DNA of 64,000 nucleotides from Kribbella solani (GCF_014205295.1 NZ_JACHNF010000001.1:7130001-7194000), one strand, 5' to 3'; shown: positions 43,648 through 52,080, counted from the stretch's first letter. Notes: generated by a model from the letters alone, not told the origin. Made by a program: numbers and translations.

Positions 43648-44150
43648 AGCTCGTCGCTCTCGGCGGGGCGCAACGTGACGCCGACCCCGAGCTCTTCGGC
43701 GGTGATCTCGAGCGCGCGGTTCAGCGTCGTCAGCTCGGCGGCCGGCGGCAGCTCGACCTCGGCGGTCAGTACGTACAGCCCGCCGCTCAGCCGCGTCGAC
43801 ATGTCCGTGACCGTACCGCCGGCGGCCGCGACCATCCGGGTCACCGCCGACACGATCCCGGGCCGGTCCGCGCCGTGCACGCTCAGCAGGTACGGCGCGC
43901 CGATCGCCGCGTGCCGGTGCTCCGGACCCATTTCCCGGACCGTGATGACCAGCTCGCCCCGCAACGGCTCCAGCGCCGCCTTCACCTCGTCGTACGGCCC
44001 GGCGCACACGATCATCATCGCGAAGTGGCCGCGCAGCAGCGTCATGGTCGAGTCCTCGAGGTTCACACCGGTACCGACCAGTGCCTCGGTGACGTCCGCG
44101 ATGATTCCCGGCCGGTCCGGACCGATGACGGTGACTGCGAGCTGACTCAT
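43644..44150 (-). CDS. double-ACT-domain regulatory protein (GcvR-like)
   Basis: 168-residue protein of two ACT domains in tandem: LAVTVIGPDRPGIIADVTEA to LRGHFAMMIVC, and LLSVHGADRPGIVSAVTRMV to GGLYVLTAEVEL. Both keep the DRPG ligand-binding turn, as in GcvR-type amino-acid (glycine/serine) sensors. It has no catalytic or DNA-binding domain, so it should act by ligand binding and protein contact. ATG at 44150; another ATG (MPGMS) lies three codons upstream. Coupled by 4 nt to def; divergent from a histidine kinase. Confidence 0.88.
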   Translation of the reverse strand: MSQLAVTVIGPDRPGIIADVTEALVGTGVNLEDSTMTLLRGHFAMMIVCAGPYDEVKAALEPLRGELVITVREMGPEHRHAAIGAPYLLSVHGADRPGIVSAVTRMVAAAGGTVTDMSTRLSGGLYVLTAEVELPPAAELTTLNRALEITAEELGVGVTLRPAESDEL

Positions 44151-44176
44151 GCCCGGCAACCTACCGCCGACCTAAG

Positions 44177-44200
44177 TACCGAAGACAAACGACTTCGGTA
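44177..44200. promoter_or_regulatory. palindrome between the ACT and kinase genes
   Basis: TACCGAAG - 8 nt - CTTCGGTA, perfect, in the 104-nt divergent gap. It could be an operator for either gene, for example for the response regulator at 45480. Confidence 0.5.
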
Positions 44201-44254
44201 TGCGGACACGGGCGTACGCCCCGGCAACCGCTTACGCACCGCTACATTCGAGCT

Positions 44255-45403
44255 ATGAGCGAGCTTCCGGCCGGGCCTTCCAGCAAGCCCGCGCGCCCGC
44301 GCCGCAGCGCCCGCGACTGGGTCGTGGACAGTGTCGCGTTCGCGGTCGCGGTGCTGATCGGGCTGGTGCTGTACACCGACGGTGAGCAGGATTCGGTCAG
44401 TCATTGGCTGCTCGCGGCCGACTTCTACGTCGGGATGGCCTTCTGCCTGACGCTCTGGTTCCGGCGGCGCTGGCCGGTGCAGCTCGCGCTGGTCGGGGCC
44501 GTGGTGTCCGCGTTCTCCGAGTCGTCCGGTATCGCGGCGCTGATGATGATCCTGACGGTGGCGATCTACCGGCCGTTCCGGATCACGTTGCTGGTGTTCG
44601 CCGCCAACGCGGTCTGCCTGCTGGCGTACATCGAGATCCGGAACAAGCCGGACGACCCGGCGGCGGTGCTGATCACAGCCGCGGCCCTGTACGTGGCGGT
44701 GGCCGGCTGGGGTCTGTACATCCGATCGCGTCGCCAGCTGCTGCAGACGTTGCGGGACCGCGCGGACCGGGCCGAGACGGTGGCCCGGCTGGAGGCGGAA
44801 CAGGGGCAGCTCCGGGCGCGCGAGGAGATCGCGCGCGAGATGCATGACGTACTCGGGCATCGCTTGTCGTTACTGAGCGTGCACGCCGGCGCGCTCGCGT
44901 ACCGGCCGGACGCGTCCACCGAGGAGGTCGCCGGTGCCGCCGAGATCATCCGCGCCAGCGCGCATCAGGCGCTGCAGGACCTGCGCGAGGTGATCGGCGT
45001 GCTGCGCGCACCGGTCGGCGAGTTGCCGCATCCGGCGTTCGCGGACCTGCCGGCCCTGGTCGAGGGCTCCCGCGCGGCCGGTATCCCGGTGGAACTCACC
45101 CTCGACGCGCCGGGCGCGCTGCCGGAGCACGTCGGGCGTACGGCGTACCGGATCGTGCAGGAAGGACTCACCAACGCCGTCAAACACGCGCCGGGCGAAC
45201 CGGTACGGATCAGCGTGACCGGTGCCCCCGGCAACGGATTGTCGGTCGAGCTGGTCAACCCCGCACCCAACCGCCGCCGAGGAGACGGCCAGGGTTTGAA
45301 GGGCCTCAGCGAACGCGCCGCCCTGGTAGAAGGCCGCGTCGAACACGGCCGCACCCCCGAAGGCGACTTCCGCCTCTACGCCTGGTTACCGTGGCCCGCA
45401 TGA
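44255..45403 (+). CDS. DesK-type sensor histidine kinase
   Basis: Membrane sensor kinase (382 aa). Seen: about five transmembrane segments in residues 25-150 (SVAFAVAVLIGLVLYT, YVGMAFCLTLWF, LITAAALYVAVAGWGLY), a short coiled coil (RADRAETVARLEAEQGQL), HisKA_3 region EEIAREMHDVLGHRLSLL with the phospho-His, and an HATPase domain with AYRIVQEGLTNAVKHAPGEP and GQGLKGLSERA. No extracellular domain. Its stop overlaps a 27-codon bridging ORF, which in turn overlaps the response-regulator start. Confidence 0.93.
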   Translation: MSELPAGPSSKPARPRRSARDWVVDSVAFAVAVLIGLVLYTDGEQDSVSHWLLAADFYVGMAFCLTLWFRRRWPVQLALVGAVVSAFSESSGIAALMMILTVAIYRPFRITLLVFAANAVCLLAYIEIRNKPDDPAAVLITAAALYVAVAGWGLYIRSRRQLLQTLRDRADRAETVARLEAEQGQLRAREEIAREMHDVLGHRLSLLSVHAGALAYRPDASTEEVAGAAEIIRASAHQALQDLREVIGVLRAPVGELPHPAFADLPALVEGSRAAGIPVELTLDAPGALPEHVGRTAYRIVQEGLTNAVKHAPGEPVRISVTGAPGNGLSVELVNPAPNRRRGDGQGLKGLSERAALVEGRVEHGRTPEGDFRLYAWLPWPA

Positions 45404-45483
45404 CCGAGCGAAGCGAGGGCATCATCAAGCGCAGCCCATTTTGTGCCTCAGCCGCGCCCGGAGCGAAGCGAGGACGTGGATGA
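45400..45483 (+). CDS. 27-codon bridging ORF between kinase and regulator
   Basis: ATG at 45400 overlaps the kinase stop (ATGA) and its TGA at 45481-45483 overlaps the regulator ATG. Peptide MTERSEGIIKRSPFCASAAP then GAKRGRG. It contains two copies of the GAGCGAAGCGAGG word. It would carry ribosomes across the 76-nt gap and couple the two genes; whether the peptide matters is unknown. Confidence 0.4.
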   Translation: MTERSEGIIKRSPFCASAAPGAKRGRG

Positions 45484-46139
45484 GTATTCGGGTGCTTATC
45501 ATCGACGATGATCCGCTGTTGCGTGCTGGGCTGAAGTTGATGCTGGGTGGCGCGGAGGACATTCGGGTGGTCGGCGAAGCCGGGGACGGTACGGGCGTAC
45601 AAGGGCTGATCGATCGACTCGCGCCGGATGTCATCTTGATGGACATCCGCATGCCCGGTACGGACGGGCTGACCGCGACCGAGGCGGTGCGACGGCGGCC
45701 GGGAGCGCCGGAGGTCGTCATCCTGACCACCTTCGACGCCGACGAGCATGTGCTGCGCGCGCTTCGCGCCGGCGCGGCCGGGTTCGTCCTCAAGGACACG
45801 CCACCCGCGGAGATCGTCGAGTCGGTACGGCGGGTGGTCGCCGGCCAGCCGGTGCTCTCCCCGGCGGTGACGAAACGCCTGATCACCCGGGTCGCGGACG
45901 CCGGCCAGGATCACCGCAAGACCAAGGCGGCGGCCCGGATCGCCGAGCTGAACGACCGCGAGCGCGAGATCGCCGTCGCGGTGGGGGAGGGGAAGTCGAA
46001 CGCCGAGATCAGCGCGACGCTCTACCTCAGCGTCCCGACGGTGAAGACGCACGTCTCCCGGATCCTGACCAAGCTGGACCTGAACAACCGGGTCCAGATC
46101 GCCCTCCTCGTCCACGACGCCGGCCTCCTCCACGACTGA
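45480..46139 (+). CDS. NarL/LuxR-type response regulator
   Basis: Regulator partner of the kinase at 44255 (219 aa). Receiver: RVLIIDDDPLLRAG, phospho-Asp in DVILMDIRMPGTDGL, Lys in GFVLKDTPPAEI. LuxR HTH: ELNDREREIAVAVGEGKSNA and TVKTHVSRILTKLDLNNRVQ. The frame is open to 45441 but the ATG at 45480 has GAGGACGTGG upstream. Target genes are not visible; no transporter is adjacent. The gene ends directly at a minisatellite. Confidence 0.95.
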   Translation: MSIRVLIIDDDPLLRAGLKLMLGGAEDIRVVGEAGDGTGVQGLIDRLAPDVILMDIRMPGTDGLTATEAVRRRPGAPEVVILTTFDADEHVLRALRAGAAGFVLKDTPPAEIVESVRRVVAGQPVLSPAVTKRLITRVADAGQDHRKTKAAARIAELNDREREIAVAVGEGKSNAEISATLYLSVPTVKTHVSRILTKLDLNNRVQIALLVHDAGLLHD

Positions 46140-46160
46140 CCCGCGCCCCCGCACCCCCGA

Positions 46161-46268
46161 CTGACCCGCGTCCCCCGACGTCCCCGGCTGACCCGCGTCC
46201 CCCGACGTCCCCGGCTGACCCGCGTCCCCCGACGTCCCCGGCTGACCCGCGTCCCCCGACGTCCCCGG
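46161..46268. repeat. 27-bp minisatellite, four identical copies
   Basis: Units 46161-46187, 46188-46214, 46215-46241 and 46242-46268 are identical (start CTGACCCGCGTCCCCC). Shorter decayed units of the form CTGACC-GTGTCCCGG continue to about 46370. The array starts 22 nt after the response-regulator stop. On the minus strand each unit reads VSRGRRGTR, but no gene is supported there. Confidence 0.92.
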
Positions 46269-46382
46269 CTGACCTGCGGTCCCGGCTGGCCGGTGTCACC
46301 GACTGACCGACGTCCGGCTGACCCGTGTCCCGGCTGACCCGTGTCCCGGTTGACCGGTGTCACTGGTTGAGCGAGTCGGTGG

Positions 46383-46844
46383 TCAGCGCGGTTCGAGGAT
46401 TACTACGGCGGTGGGTTTCGAGCGCCGTGCTGCCCAGGCGTCGAGGTGCTTGTCGATCTGCTGCCAGCGGGCCCACAGCCGGGTCCGCTCCTCGCCCTCC
46501 GCGGCGCGTCCCCGCACCGGCCGCTTCCCGTCGGCGACGACAACCTCGGCGTCCGGGTGCGCTTGCAGGTTCAGCCACCAGGCAGGCTCCGGATCCTCCC
46601 AACCGTTCATCGCCATCGTGACCAGGTTCGGTCCGTCCTCGAAGTACCCGAGGATCACGCCGCGCGGCTCACCGGTGCGCCGGCCGGGCACGGTCAGGTG
46701 CAGGGTGCCGTAGTGCTCGTCGTCTCGTGGTAGCGACAGGCCGAGCCGGCCGCCACTCCTGTTGTAGATACCACGATGGATCTTCCAGGCCAGCCACTTC
46801 ACCCAGCGCGGTGGCAGCCACCCGGTCCGTTCCGCAGCACTCAT
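46383..46844 (-). CDS. F420-type (Ddn-like) nitroreductase-family deazaflavin oxidoreductase
   Basis: Small split-beta-barrel flavin/deazaflavin protein (153 aa) of the Ddn/FDOR-A group, which uses reduced F420 in actinobacteria. Seen: LAWKIHRGIYNRSGGRLGLS, LHLTVPGRRTGEPRGVILGY, VTMAMNGWEDPEPAWWLNL and QAHPDAEVVVADGKRPVRGR, which is the standard ladder of family motifs. The ATG at 46844 has GGAGGGGG directly upstream. Likely membrane-associated quinone or nitro reduction; the substrate is unknown. Confidence 0.92.
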   Translation of the reverse strand: MSAAERTGWLPPRWVKWLAWKIHRGIYNRSGGRLGLSLPRDDEHYGTLHLTVPGRRTGEPRGVILGYFEDGPNLVTMAMNGWEDPEPAWWLNLQAHPDAEVVVADGKRPVRGRAAEGEERTRLWARWQQIDKHLDAWAARRSKPTAVVILEPR

Positions 46845-46884
46845 GCCCCCTCCAGACACTCATGTGGTGTCCAGGGTGACAGAA

Positions 46885-46916
46885 GGCCGGGCCCCCGGCG
46901 AGTTGGAGGCCCGGCC
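46885..46916. terminator. hairpin terminator after ndh
   Basis: GGCCGGGCC (46885-46893) and GGCCCGGCC (46908-46916), 12 nt beyond the ndh stop on its transcript. Confidence 0.65.
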
Positions 46917-46928
46917 GATCAGGTGGTG

Positions 46929-48236
46929 TTACGACTGCGTCGCCCGCTGGAACTCCTCGTTCGGCGTCTGCAGGCTGCCGAGGCTGGTGACCTCGCGGCG
47001 GAAGAACAGCGCCAGTGTCCAGTCGAGGATGACCCGCATCTTCCGGTTGAAGGTCGGTACCCGGGAGACGTGGTACGTCCGGTGCAGGAACCAGGCCAGC
47101 CAGCCCTTCACCTTCACGCCGTACAGCTGGGCGACGCCCTTGTGCAGGCCGAGGCTCGCGACCGAGCCGACGTACTTGTGCTCGTAGTCCTGCGGCGGCT
47201 GACCGTCCACGACCCGGAGGATGTTCGCGGCGAGCCGCCGCGCCTGCCGGACCGCGTGCTGCGCGTTCGGGGCGCAGTACGTGCCGGCCGGGCCGGTCAG
47301 GTCGGGTACGGCGGCGTTGTCGCCCGCGGTCCAGGCGTCCTCGACGCCCTCGATCCGCAGGTTCGCGAGGGTCTTGACCCGGCCCTTCTCGTCCAGCGGG
47401 AAGTCGGTCGCGGCCAGTGCCGGGTTGGCCTTCACGCCGGCCGTCCAGACGATCGTGTCGGCGTCGAACTCGTCGCCGTCGCTGAGGATCACGCGACCCT
47501 TCTCGCAGGACTCCAGCCGGGTCTCCAGCCGGATCTCCATGTTCCGCTTGCGCAGCTGGTCGACGGTGTACTTGCCGAGTTCCTCACCGACCTCGGGCAG
47601 GATCCGCCCGGTCGCCTCGACCAGTACCCAGCGCATGTCCTCGGGGTTGATGTTGTCATAGTACCTGGTCGCGTACCGGGCCATGTCCTCGAGCTCGGCG
47701 AACGCTTCCACGCCGGCGTACCCACCGCCGACGAAGACGAACGTGAGCGCGGACTTGCGCAGCACCGGGTCGGGTTGCGACGACGCGACATCGAGCCGGT
47801 CCAGCACCTTGTTCCGGAGCGCGATCGCCTCTTCGACGTTCTTGAACCCGGTCGCCTCCTCGGCCAGACCGGGGATCGGCAGCGTACGCGCGATCGAACC
47901 GAGGGCGACGACGATCTGGTCGTACGCGAGCTCGTACGCCGGGCCTTCCTCGGGCAGCACCTTGGCGACCTTGCCGGCGTGGTCGATCCCGGTCACCCGG
48001 CCGGTCACCACCCGGCAGCCCTTGAGGGTCTTGCGCAGCGGCACCACGACGTGCCGCGGCTCCACCGATCCGGCCGCGGCTTCGGGCAGGAACGGCTGGT
48101 AGGTCATCACCGAGCGCGGGTCGACCACGGTGACCCGGATCCGGCCCTTGCGGGCGGCGCGGCGCAGGCCGTACGCGGTGTACATCCCGACGTAACCGCC
48201 TCCGACGACGAGGATGTGCGGCACCTGGGCTGTCAT
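46929..48236 (-). CDS. ndh: type II NADH dehydrogenase (NDH-2)
   Basis: Peripheral-membrane flavoprotein passing electrons from NADH to menaquinone without proton pumping. 435 aa. Seen: FAD-binding HILVVGGGYVGMYTAYGLRR, second Rossmann NADH site LTFVFVGGGYAGVEAFAELE, DADTIVWTAGVKANP, AWTAGDNAAVPDLTG (FAD C-terminal motif), YCAPNAQHAVRQARRLAANI, and a C-terminal amphipathic/hydrophobic region GWLAWFLHRTYHVSRVPTFN that anchors NDH-2 to the membrane. The frame extends to 48278, but the ATG at 48236 fits the family. Confidence 0.95.
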   Translation of the reverse strand: MTAQVPHILVVGGGYVGMYTAYGLRRAARKGRIRVTVVDPRSVMTYQPFLPEAAAGSVEPRHVVVPLRKTLKGCRVVTGRVTGIDHAGKVAKVLPEEGPAYELAYDQIVVALGSIARTLPIPGLAEEATGFKNVEEAIALRNKVLDRLDVASSQPDPVLRKSALTFVFVGGGYAGVEAFAELEDMARYATRYYDNINPEDMRWVLVEATGRILPEVGEELGKYTVDQLRKRNMEIRLETRLESCEKGRVILSDGDEFDADTIVWTAGVKANPALAATDFPLDEKGRVKTLANLRIEGVEDAWTAGDNAAVPDLTGPAGTYCAPNAQHAVRQARRLAANILRVVDGQPPQDYEHKYVGSVASLGLHKGVAQLYGVKVKGWLAWFLHRTYHVSRVPTFNRKMRVILDWTLALFFRREVTSLGSLQTPNEEFQRATQS

Positions 48237-48515
48237 GCGGTTCACTCTCCCTGAGTGGATCTCCGACTTCATGTTCACTTCAACGCTAAGCGCTCGTGAA
48301 AGATTTCACAAACCATCGTGGGAGTGATCTCACCTACCGAACATCCCCCGCTGGAGGGAGTACCCATTCCCTCATGGTGGGGTCACCGACACGTCCGCGA
48401 CCAGTACCCGGCCGAGCCGTCACGCAACCGCAAGCCCGGCCGGCGCCGCCGGATCGGTGGTAGACCTTCGTCAGAGGTGTTGCTCAGGTACGGGGTAGTG
48501 CGCGTCAATAGGGGG

Positions 48516-49265
48516 GTGGAGAGCTACCGCACCCCGGTCCTGATTGGTTCGCTGCTGGCTCCGCCCGCGGTGTGCGCGTTGCTGACGCCATTCCGAAGTC
48601 ATTTCGACAATGCGAATGCCGCGCTCGTGCTGGTGGTCGTGATCGTCGCCGTCGCGGTCTTCGGCATTCGGGTCGCGGGCGTACTCGCGGCCGTGTCCAG
48701 CGCGGTCTGGTTCGACTTCTTCCTGACCGTGCCGTACAACAGCTTCCGGATCGACAGCAGCAACGACGTCGAGCAGGCCGTACTGCTGATGGTGATCGGC
48801 GTCGCGGTCACCCAGATCGCGATCTGGGGCCGTCGGCAACAAGCCAACGCGTCCCGGCGGCGCGGGTATCTGGACGGCGTGATCACCACTTCGCAGGCGG
48901 TCGCGGCCGGTGCGTCCGCCGACGACCTGATCGAGCAGGTACGGGCCGAGCTGACCGCCGTACTGGGGATCGACGGTGTGAAATTCGTTGCTGGTAGCAA
49001 GCAAACCGAGGCGCCCCGGCTGAACCCGGACGGTACGGTGGCGCGCGGTCAGCACGTCCTGAAGGTCGAACGCGACGGCCTGCCGACGAATGCCGAGATC
49101 GAGCTGATCGTCCAGCACGCCGGTGCCACCCGCGGCCGGTTCCTGCTCACCGCCGCCAGCCGGATCGCCCGCCCCGACCTCGAACAGCGCCTGGTCGCGG
49201 TCGCGCTGGCCGACCAGGTCGGCGCCGCGCTGTCCACCCAGGAAGCAATTCACCCGCACGTCTGA
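48516..49265 (+). CDS. DUF4118 (KdpD-like) membrane protein without kinase domain
   Basis: 249 residues. About four tightly packed membrane segments (LIGSLLAPPAVCALLTPF, ALVLVVVIVAVAVFGIRV, GVLAAVSSAVWFDFFL, VLLMVIGVAVTQIAIW) form the DUF4118 module known from KdpD sensor kinases, including SAVWFDFFLTVPYNSFRI. A GAF-like cytoplasmic part (DDLIEQVRAELTAVLGIDGV to EQRLVAVALADQVGAAL) follows. The histidine-kinase core is absent and the gene ends cleanly, so it is a stand-alone sensor-like protein. The GTG at 48516 follows AGGGGG; GTG 48498 is another option. Possible role in K+ or c-di-AMP response is inference only. Confidence 0.8.
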   Translation: MESYRTPVLIGSLLAPPAVCALLTPFRSHFDNANAALVLVVVIVAVAVFGIRVAGVLAAVSSAVWFDFFLTVPYNSFRIDSSNDVEQAVLLMVIGVAVTQIAIWGRRQQANASRRRGYLDGVITTSQAVAAGASADDLIEQVRAELTAVLGIDGVKFVAGSKQTEAPRLNPDGTVARGQHVLKVERDGLPTNAEIELIVQHAGATRGRFLLTAASRIARPDLEQRLVAVALADQVGAALSTQEAIHPHV

Positions 49266-49410
49266 TCGCATCGTCAACCGATTGAGTCGTGCAACCGTTT
49301 TCCCGGGCCTGGTTTCGGTTGGAGAACAAGGGAGTAATTCTCAGATTGCGTTAAGGGTGGGGCCGTAGTATCGCGATACGACCCCGGATGTGGGTCATCA
49401 GGAGGAAAAC
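49266..49410. promoter_or_regulatory. upstream region of the BI-1 gene with palindrome
   Basis: Contains GTATCGCGATAC (49368-49379), a perfect 12-bp palindrome 31 nt before the ATG, AT-richer than its surroundings. An operator or part of the promoter. Confidence 0.5.
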
Positions 49411-50241
49411 ATGCAGAGCAGTAACCCGGTGCTGAACCGGTCGAGTGCGTTCGCGCCTGGCCAGGGCCAGGCATACCCGGGCGCCGCTCCGTACGGTCAG
49501 CCAGGCGCCTATGGCTACGGCGGCACGGGCATGCCGCCGAACCAGTACCAGGGCGCTCCGGCCGCGAGCCGCCCGATGACCATGGACGACGTGATCGTCA
49601 AGACCGCGATGACGCTCGGCGTAGTCACCCTGTTCGGCGCGCTGGCCTGGTGGTTCGTACCGAAGACGCTGGTCACCCCGCTGTTCCTGGCCGGTGCGCT
49701 GGCCGCGTTCGCGATCGCGATGGTGCTGTCGTTCTCCCGGAAGATCAACCCGGCGCTGGTGATGGTGTATGCCGCGGCCGAGGGCGTCTTCCTCGGGATC
49801 GGCTCCAAGTTCATCGCCGCCTGGACCGGCGCCGGCACCGGCATCGTCGTCCAGGCCGTGCTGGCCACGCTGGTGACGACCGCGCTGACCCTGGCCACCT
49901 ACAAGTACTTCCAGATCAAGGTGACGCCACGGTTCACCAAGATGGTGGTCCTGGCGACGATGGGCTTCGCCGGCGTGATCGTGATCAACCTGATCGCGAG
50001 CCTGTTCGGCTTCAACTCCGGGATCGGCGGCTTCGGCGCGATGGGCCTGCTGTTCGCCGCGATCGGCGCCGGGCTGGCGGTGTTCAACCTGATCCTGGAC
50101 TTCGACATGATCGAGCAGGGCGTCCGGCACGGCGCCCCGCAGAGCGAGGCCTGGCGGGCCGCGTTCGGCCTGACGGTGACGCTGGTCTGGCTGTACTGGA
50201 ACATCCTGCGCATCCTCGCCATCCTCCGCGGTGGCGACTGA
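49411..50241 (+). CDS. Bax inhibitor-1 / YccA-family membrane protein
   Basis: Seven-segment integral membrane protein of the BI-1 family, variant YccA/"Bax inhibitor-1/YccA" in actinobacteria (276 aa). A ~55-residue Gly/Gln/Pro/Tyr-rich cytoplasmic N-terminus is followed by TMs including TLGVVTLFGALAWWFVP, FLAGALAAFAIAMVLSF, ALVMVYAAAEGVFLGIGSKF, LLFAAIGAGLAVFNLILDFD and LTVTLVWLYWNILRILAIL. LDFDMIEQGV carries the conserved Asp pair. An AGGAGG lies 6 nt before the ATG at 49411, which settles the start; an earlier ATG at 49390 is out. The function in bacteria (calcium leak, envelope quality control) is not settled. Confidence 0.93.
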   Translation: MQSSNPVLNRSSAFAPGQGQAYPGAAPYGQPGAYGYGGTGMPPNQYQGAPAASRPMTMDDVIVKTAMTLGVVTLFGALAWWFVPKTLVTPLFLAGALAAFAIAMVLSFSRKINPALVMVYAAAEGVFLGIGSKFIAAWTGAGTGIVVQAVLATLVTTALTLATYKYFQIKVTPRFTKMVVLATMGFAGVIVINLIASLFGFNSGIGGFGAMGLLFAAIGAGLAVFNLILDFDMIEQGVRHGAPQSEAWRAAFGLTVTLVWLYWNILRILAILRGGD

Positions 50242-50270
50242 TCGCAGCGTCAAGCCGTAGTTGAAACAGT

Positions 50271-50302
50271 GGAAGGGCCGGTTCAGGTGGACCGGCCCTT
50301 CC
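50271..50302 (+). terminator. terminator after the BI-1 gene
   Basis: GGAAGGGCCGGT / ACCGGCCCTTCC with an 8-nt loop, 29 nt after the stop. Confidence 0.8.
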
Positions 50303-50556
50303 GCCTGTTCCGGCACCAGTACAACCGGTTCGCACCGCCCCTCCGTCCGATGCATCACGGGGCGTCTTGACCCCACCCCACGCCCCACGCAGTACACCCA
50401 CCGGGCACTCCACACCCACCGGGCGCTCCCCGTGAGAACCCACCGTGCATTTCAACGGCCGATGGGTACGCGGTGGCTTCCCAAAGCGCGCCGGGCGGCG
50501 GGTACTCGGGACGGGGCCGGCGGCGCGGTTGGTGATTGGCTGGGCCGGGAACGTGA
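50303..50556. other. gene-free stretch
   Basis: About 250 nt between two hairpins (about 310 nt to the next gene). Only short direct repeats ACCCACCGGGC near 50397-50427 are visible. No supported coding sequence on either strand. Confidence 0.5.
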
Positions 50557-50590
50557 AAGACCTGCCCCTCCACCTGAAAGGGCAGGTCTT
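50557..50590 (-). terminator. terminator after the DUF4287 gene
   Basis: AAGACCTGCCC / GGGCAGGTCTT, 12-nt loop; read on the minus strand it ends GGTCTTTC, 23 nt after the stop. Confidence 0.75.
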
Positions 50591-50612
50591 GCCGGGTTGT
50601 CTCCTTTGCGGT

Positions 50613-50843
50613 TCAGCCCATTCGCCGGTGCGCCTTGACCAGATCGAACTCGTGGACGATGGCGGTGGCGTGCCCGTGCGCGAGTTCGTACTCGCTGGAG
50701 AGCCATCGCACTCTGTCGTCGAAGCGCAGGAACGACGGTCCGTCGTTCATCAGCTGGAACCACTCGGTCATCTGGCGTCCGGTGCACCTGGGCACTGCCT
50801 CCACCAAACGCTGGTGCGTCTCCTCGGAGTGGTTCAAGCCCAT
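50613..50843 (-). CDS. DUF4287 small protein
   Basis: 76-residue soluble protein: MGLNHSEETHQRLVEAVP, RQMTEWFQLMNDGPSFLRF, RVRWLSSEYELAHGHATAIV, VHEFDLVKAHRR. This is the DUF4287 pattern (HGYATAIVHE-type helix), a small helical domain that often occurs alone or before a DUF5655 domain. No function known. ATG at 50843. Own terminator downstream. Confidence 0.9.
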   Translation of the reverse strand: MGLNHSEETHQRLVEAVPRCTGRQMTEWFQLMNDGPSFLRFDDRVRWLSSEYELAHGHATAIVHEFDLVKAHRRMG

Positions 50844-50957
50844 CTTCGCCTCCCGTCATCGGGGTACCGCGTAGTTATCGACTGTGCACCAACCGGACGC
50901 CGGTTATCAAGACTCCGGCCAGGAAACTCGCCGCTCAGCGGACGCACAACCCTGTAA

Positions 50958-52004
50958 CTACTGGCCGACCGGCACGCTTTCGCCGCGGTCGGTGGTGTTG
51001 CCGGCGTCCGCGGTGTCCGGCTCGACCCGATCGACATCGGCCTTCGGGTGCCGGCGGCGGTGCCGCAACGAGGCCCAGCGACCGCGCGGTCCGCGCTCCC
51101 GGCCGGCCACCTCGGTGGCGGCGACCTCGGTACCGGCCCGGCGGGCGGCCTGGACCGCGGCGTCCGCGACCGGCAGGATCGCCTCGCCACGGAACGGCTC
51201 CGGGTGGACCATCGACTCCGGCCCGACCCCCATCGCGGCCGCGACCGACGGCAGCAGCGCCGCCGACGCCGCGGCGTACCCGGTCGCCGACGGGTGGAAG
51301 TTGTCCCGCCCCCACATCGACGGATCGGTCCGGAACACCTCGCCGAGCAACGAGCCGAGCGACACCGAGCGGCCGCCGGCCTCGACCACCGCGATCGTCT
51401 GCGCGGCCGCCAGCCGGTGACTCCAGGACCGGGCCACCCAGCGCAGCGGCGGCACGATCGGCGGAACCACGCCGAGGTCCGGGCAGGTACCCACCACCAC
51501 CTCGCAGTTCGCGGCGCGCAGCCGGCGGACCGCGGTGGCGAGCAGCCGGACCGAGGTCGACGGCGGCATCTTCGCCTTCACGTCGTTCGCGCCGATCAGG
51601 ATCACGGCGACATGCGGCCCGGCCTGCAGCGCGGTGTCCACCTGCACGGCGAGATCGGTCGACTTCGCGCCGGTCTTCGACACGTCGACCAGCCGGACCG
51701 GACGCTCGGCCAGCTCGGCGAGGCCGGAGGCGAGCATCACCCCGGGCGTCTCGTCCGGCGACTCGGTGCCGTACCCCGCGGCACTGGAGTCGCCGAGCAT
51801 GGCGAACGTGACCGGATGTCCTGGGAACCGGCCGTACAGACCGTTGCCCGGAGTTGGGTAGTAGCGCATCGGCCCGATCACACGCTTCACGTACTCGGCC
51901 TCTGCGGTCAGTACGCCGTAAACGGTGGCACCGATGAGTCCGAGTCCCCCGCCCCCGAAGGCTGCGGCCTGGGCCAGCTTCTTCGCTGCCCGGGCTTTAC
52001 TCAT
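50958..52004 (-). CDS. SGNH/GDSL-family hydrolase, membrane-anchored
   Basis: Esterase/lipase of the SGNH fold (348 aa). An N-terminal uncleaved signal anchor (AAAFGGGGLGLIGATVYGVL) puts the domain outside the membrane. Block I FAMLGDSSAAGYGTE with nucleophile Ser, block II TGAKSTDLAVQ (Gly), block III ILIGANDVKAK (Asn) and block V RDNFHPSATGYAAAS with the Asp/His pair. The C-terminal ~80 residues are a basic, low-complexity tail. ATG at 52004 lies in a TGTAAT-AAGC-ATTACA palindrome. Divergent from cbs. Substrate unknown; similar actinobacterial proteins act on lipids or acylated sugars. Confidence 0.9.
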   Translation of the reverse strand: MSKARAAKKLAQAAAFGGGGLGLIGATVYGVLTAEAEYVKRVIGPMRYYPTPGNGLYGRFPGHPVTFAMLGDSSAAGYGTESPDETPGVMLASGLAELAERPVRLVDVSKTGAKSTDLAVQVDTALQAGPHVAVILIGANDVKAKMPPSTSVRLLATAVRRLRAANCEVVVGTCPDLGVVPPIVPPLRWVARSWSHRLAAAQTIAVVEAGGRSVSLGSLLGEVFRTDPSMWGRDNFHPSATGYAAASAALLPSVAAAMGVGPESMVHPEPFRGEAILPVADAAVQAARRAGTEVAATEVAGRERGPRGRWASLRHRRRHPKADVDRVEPDTADAGNTTDRGESVPVGQ

Positions 52005-52080
52005 GTAATAAGCATTACACGCTGTTATCGCGATGCAAGTGAAAATAGGGCAACGGCGCTCGTATCACTACAGTAAAGAT

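Noticed and set aside
46161..46370. CRISPR-like array
   Set aside because: The 27-bp units are directly adjacent with no spacers; it is a minisatellite.
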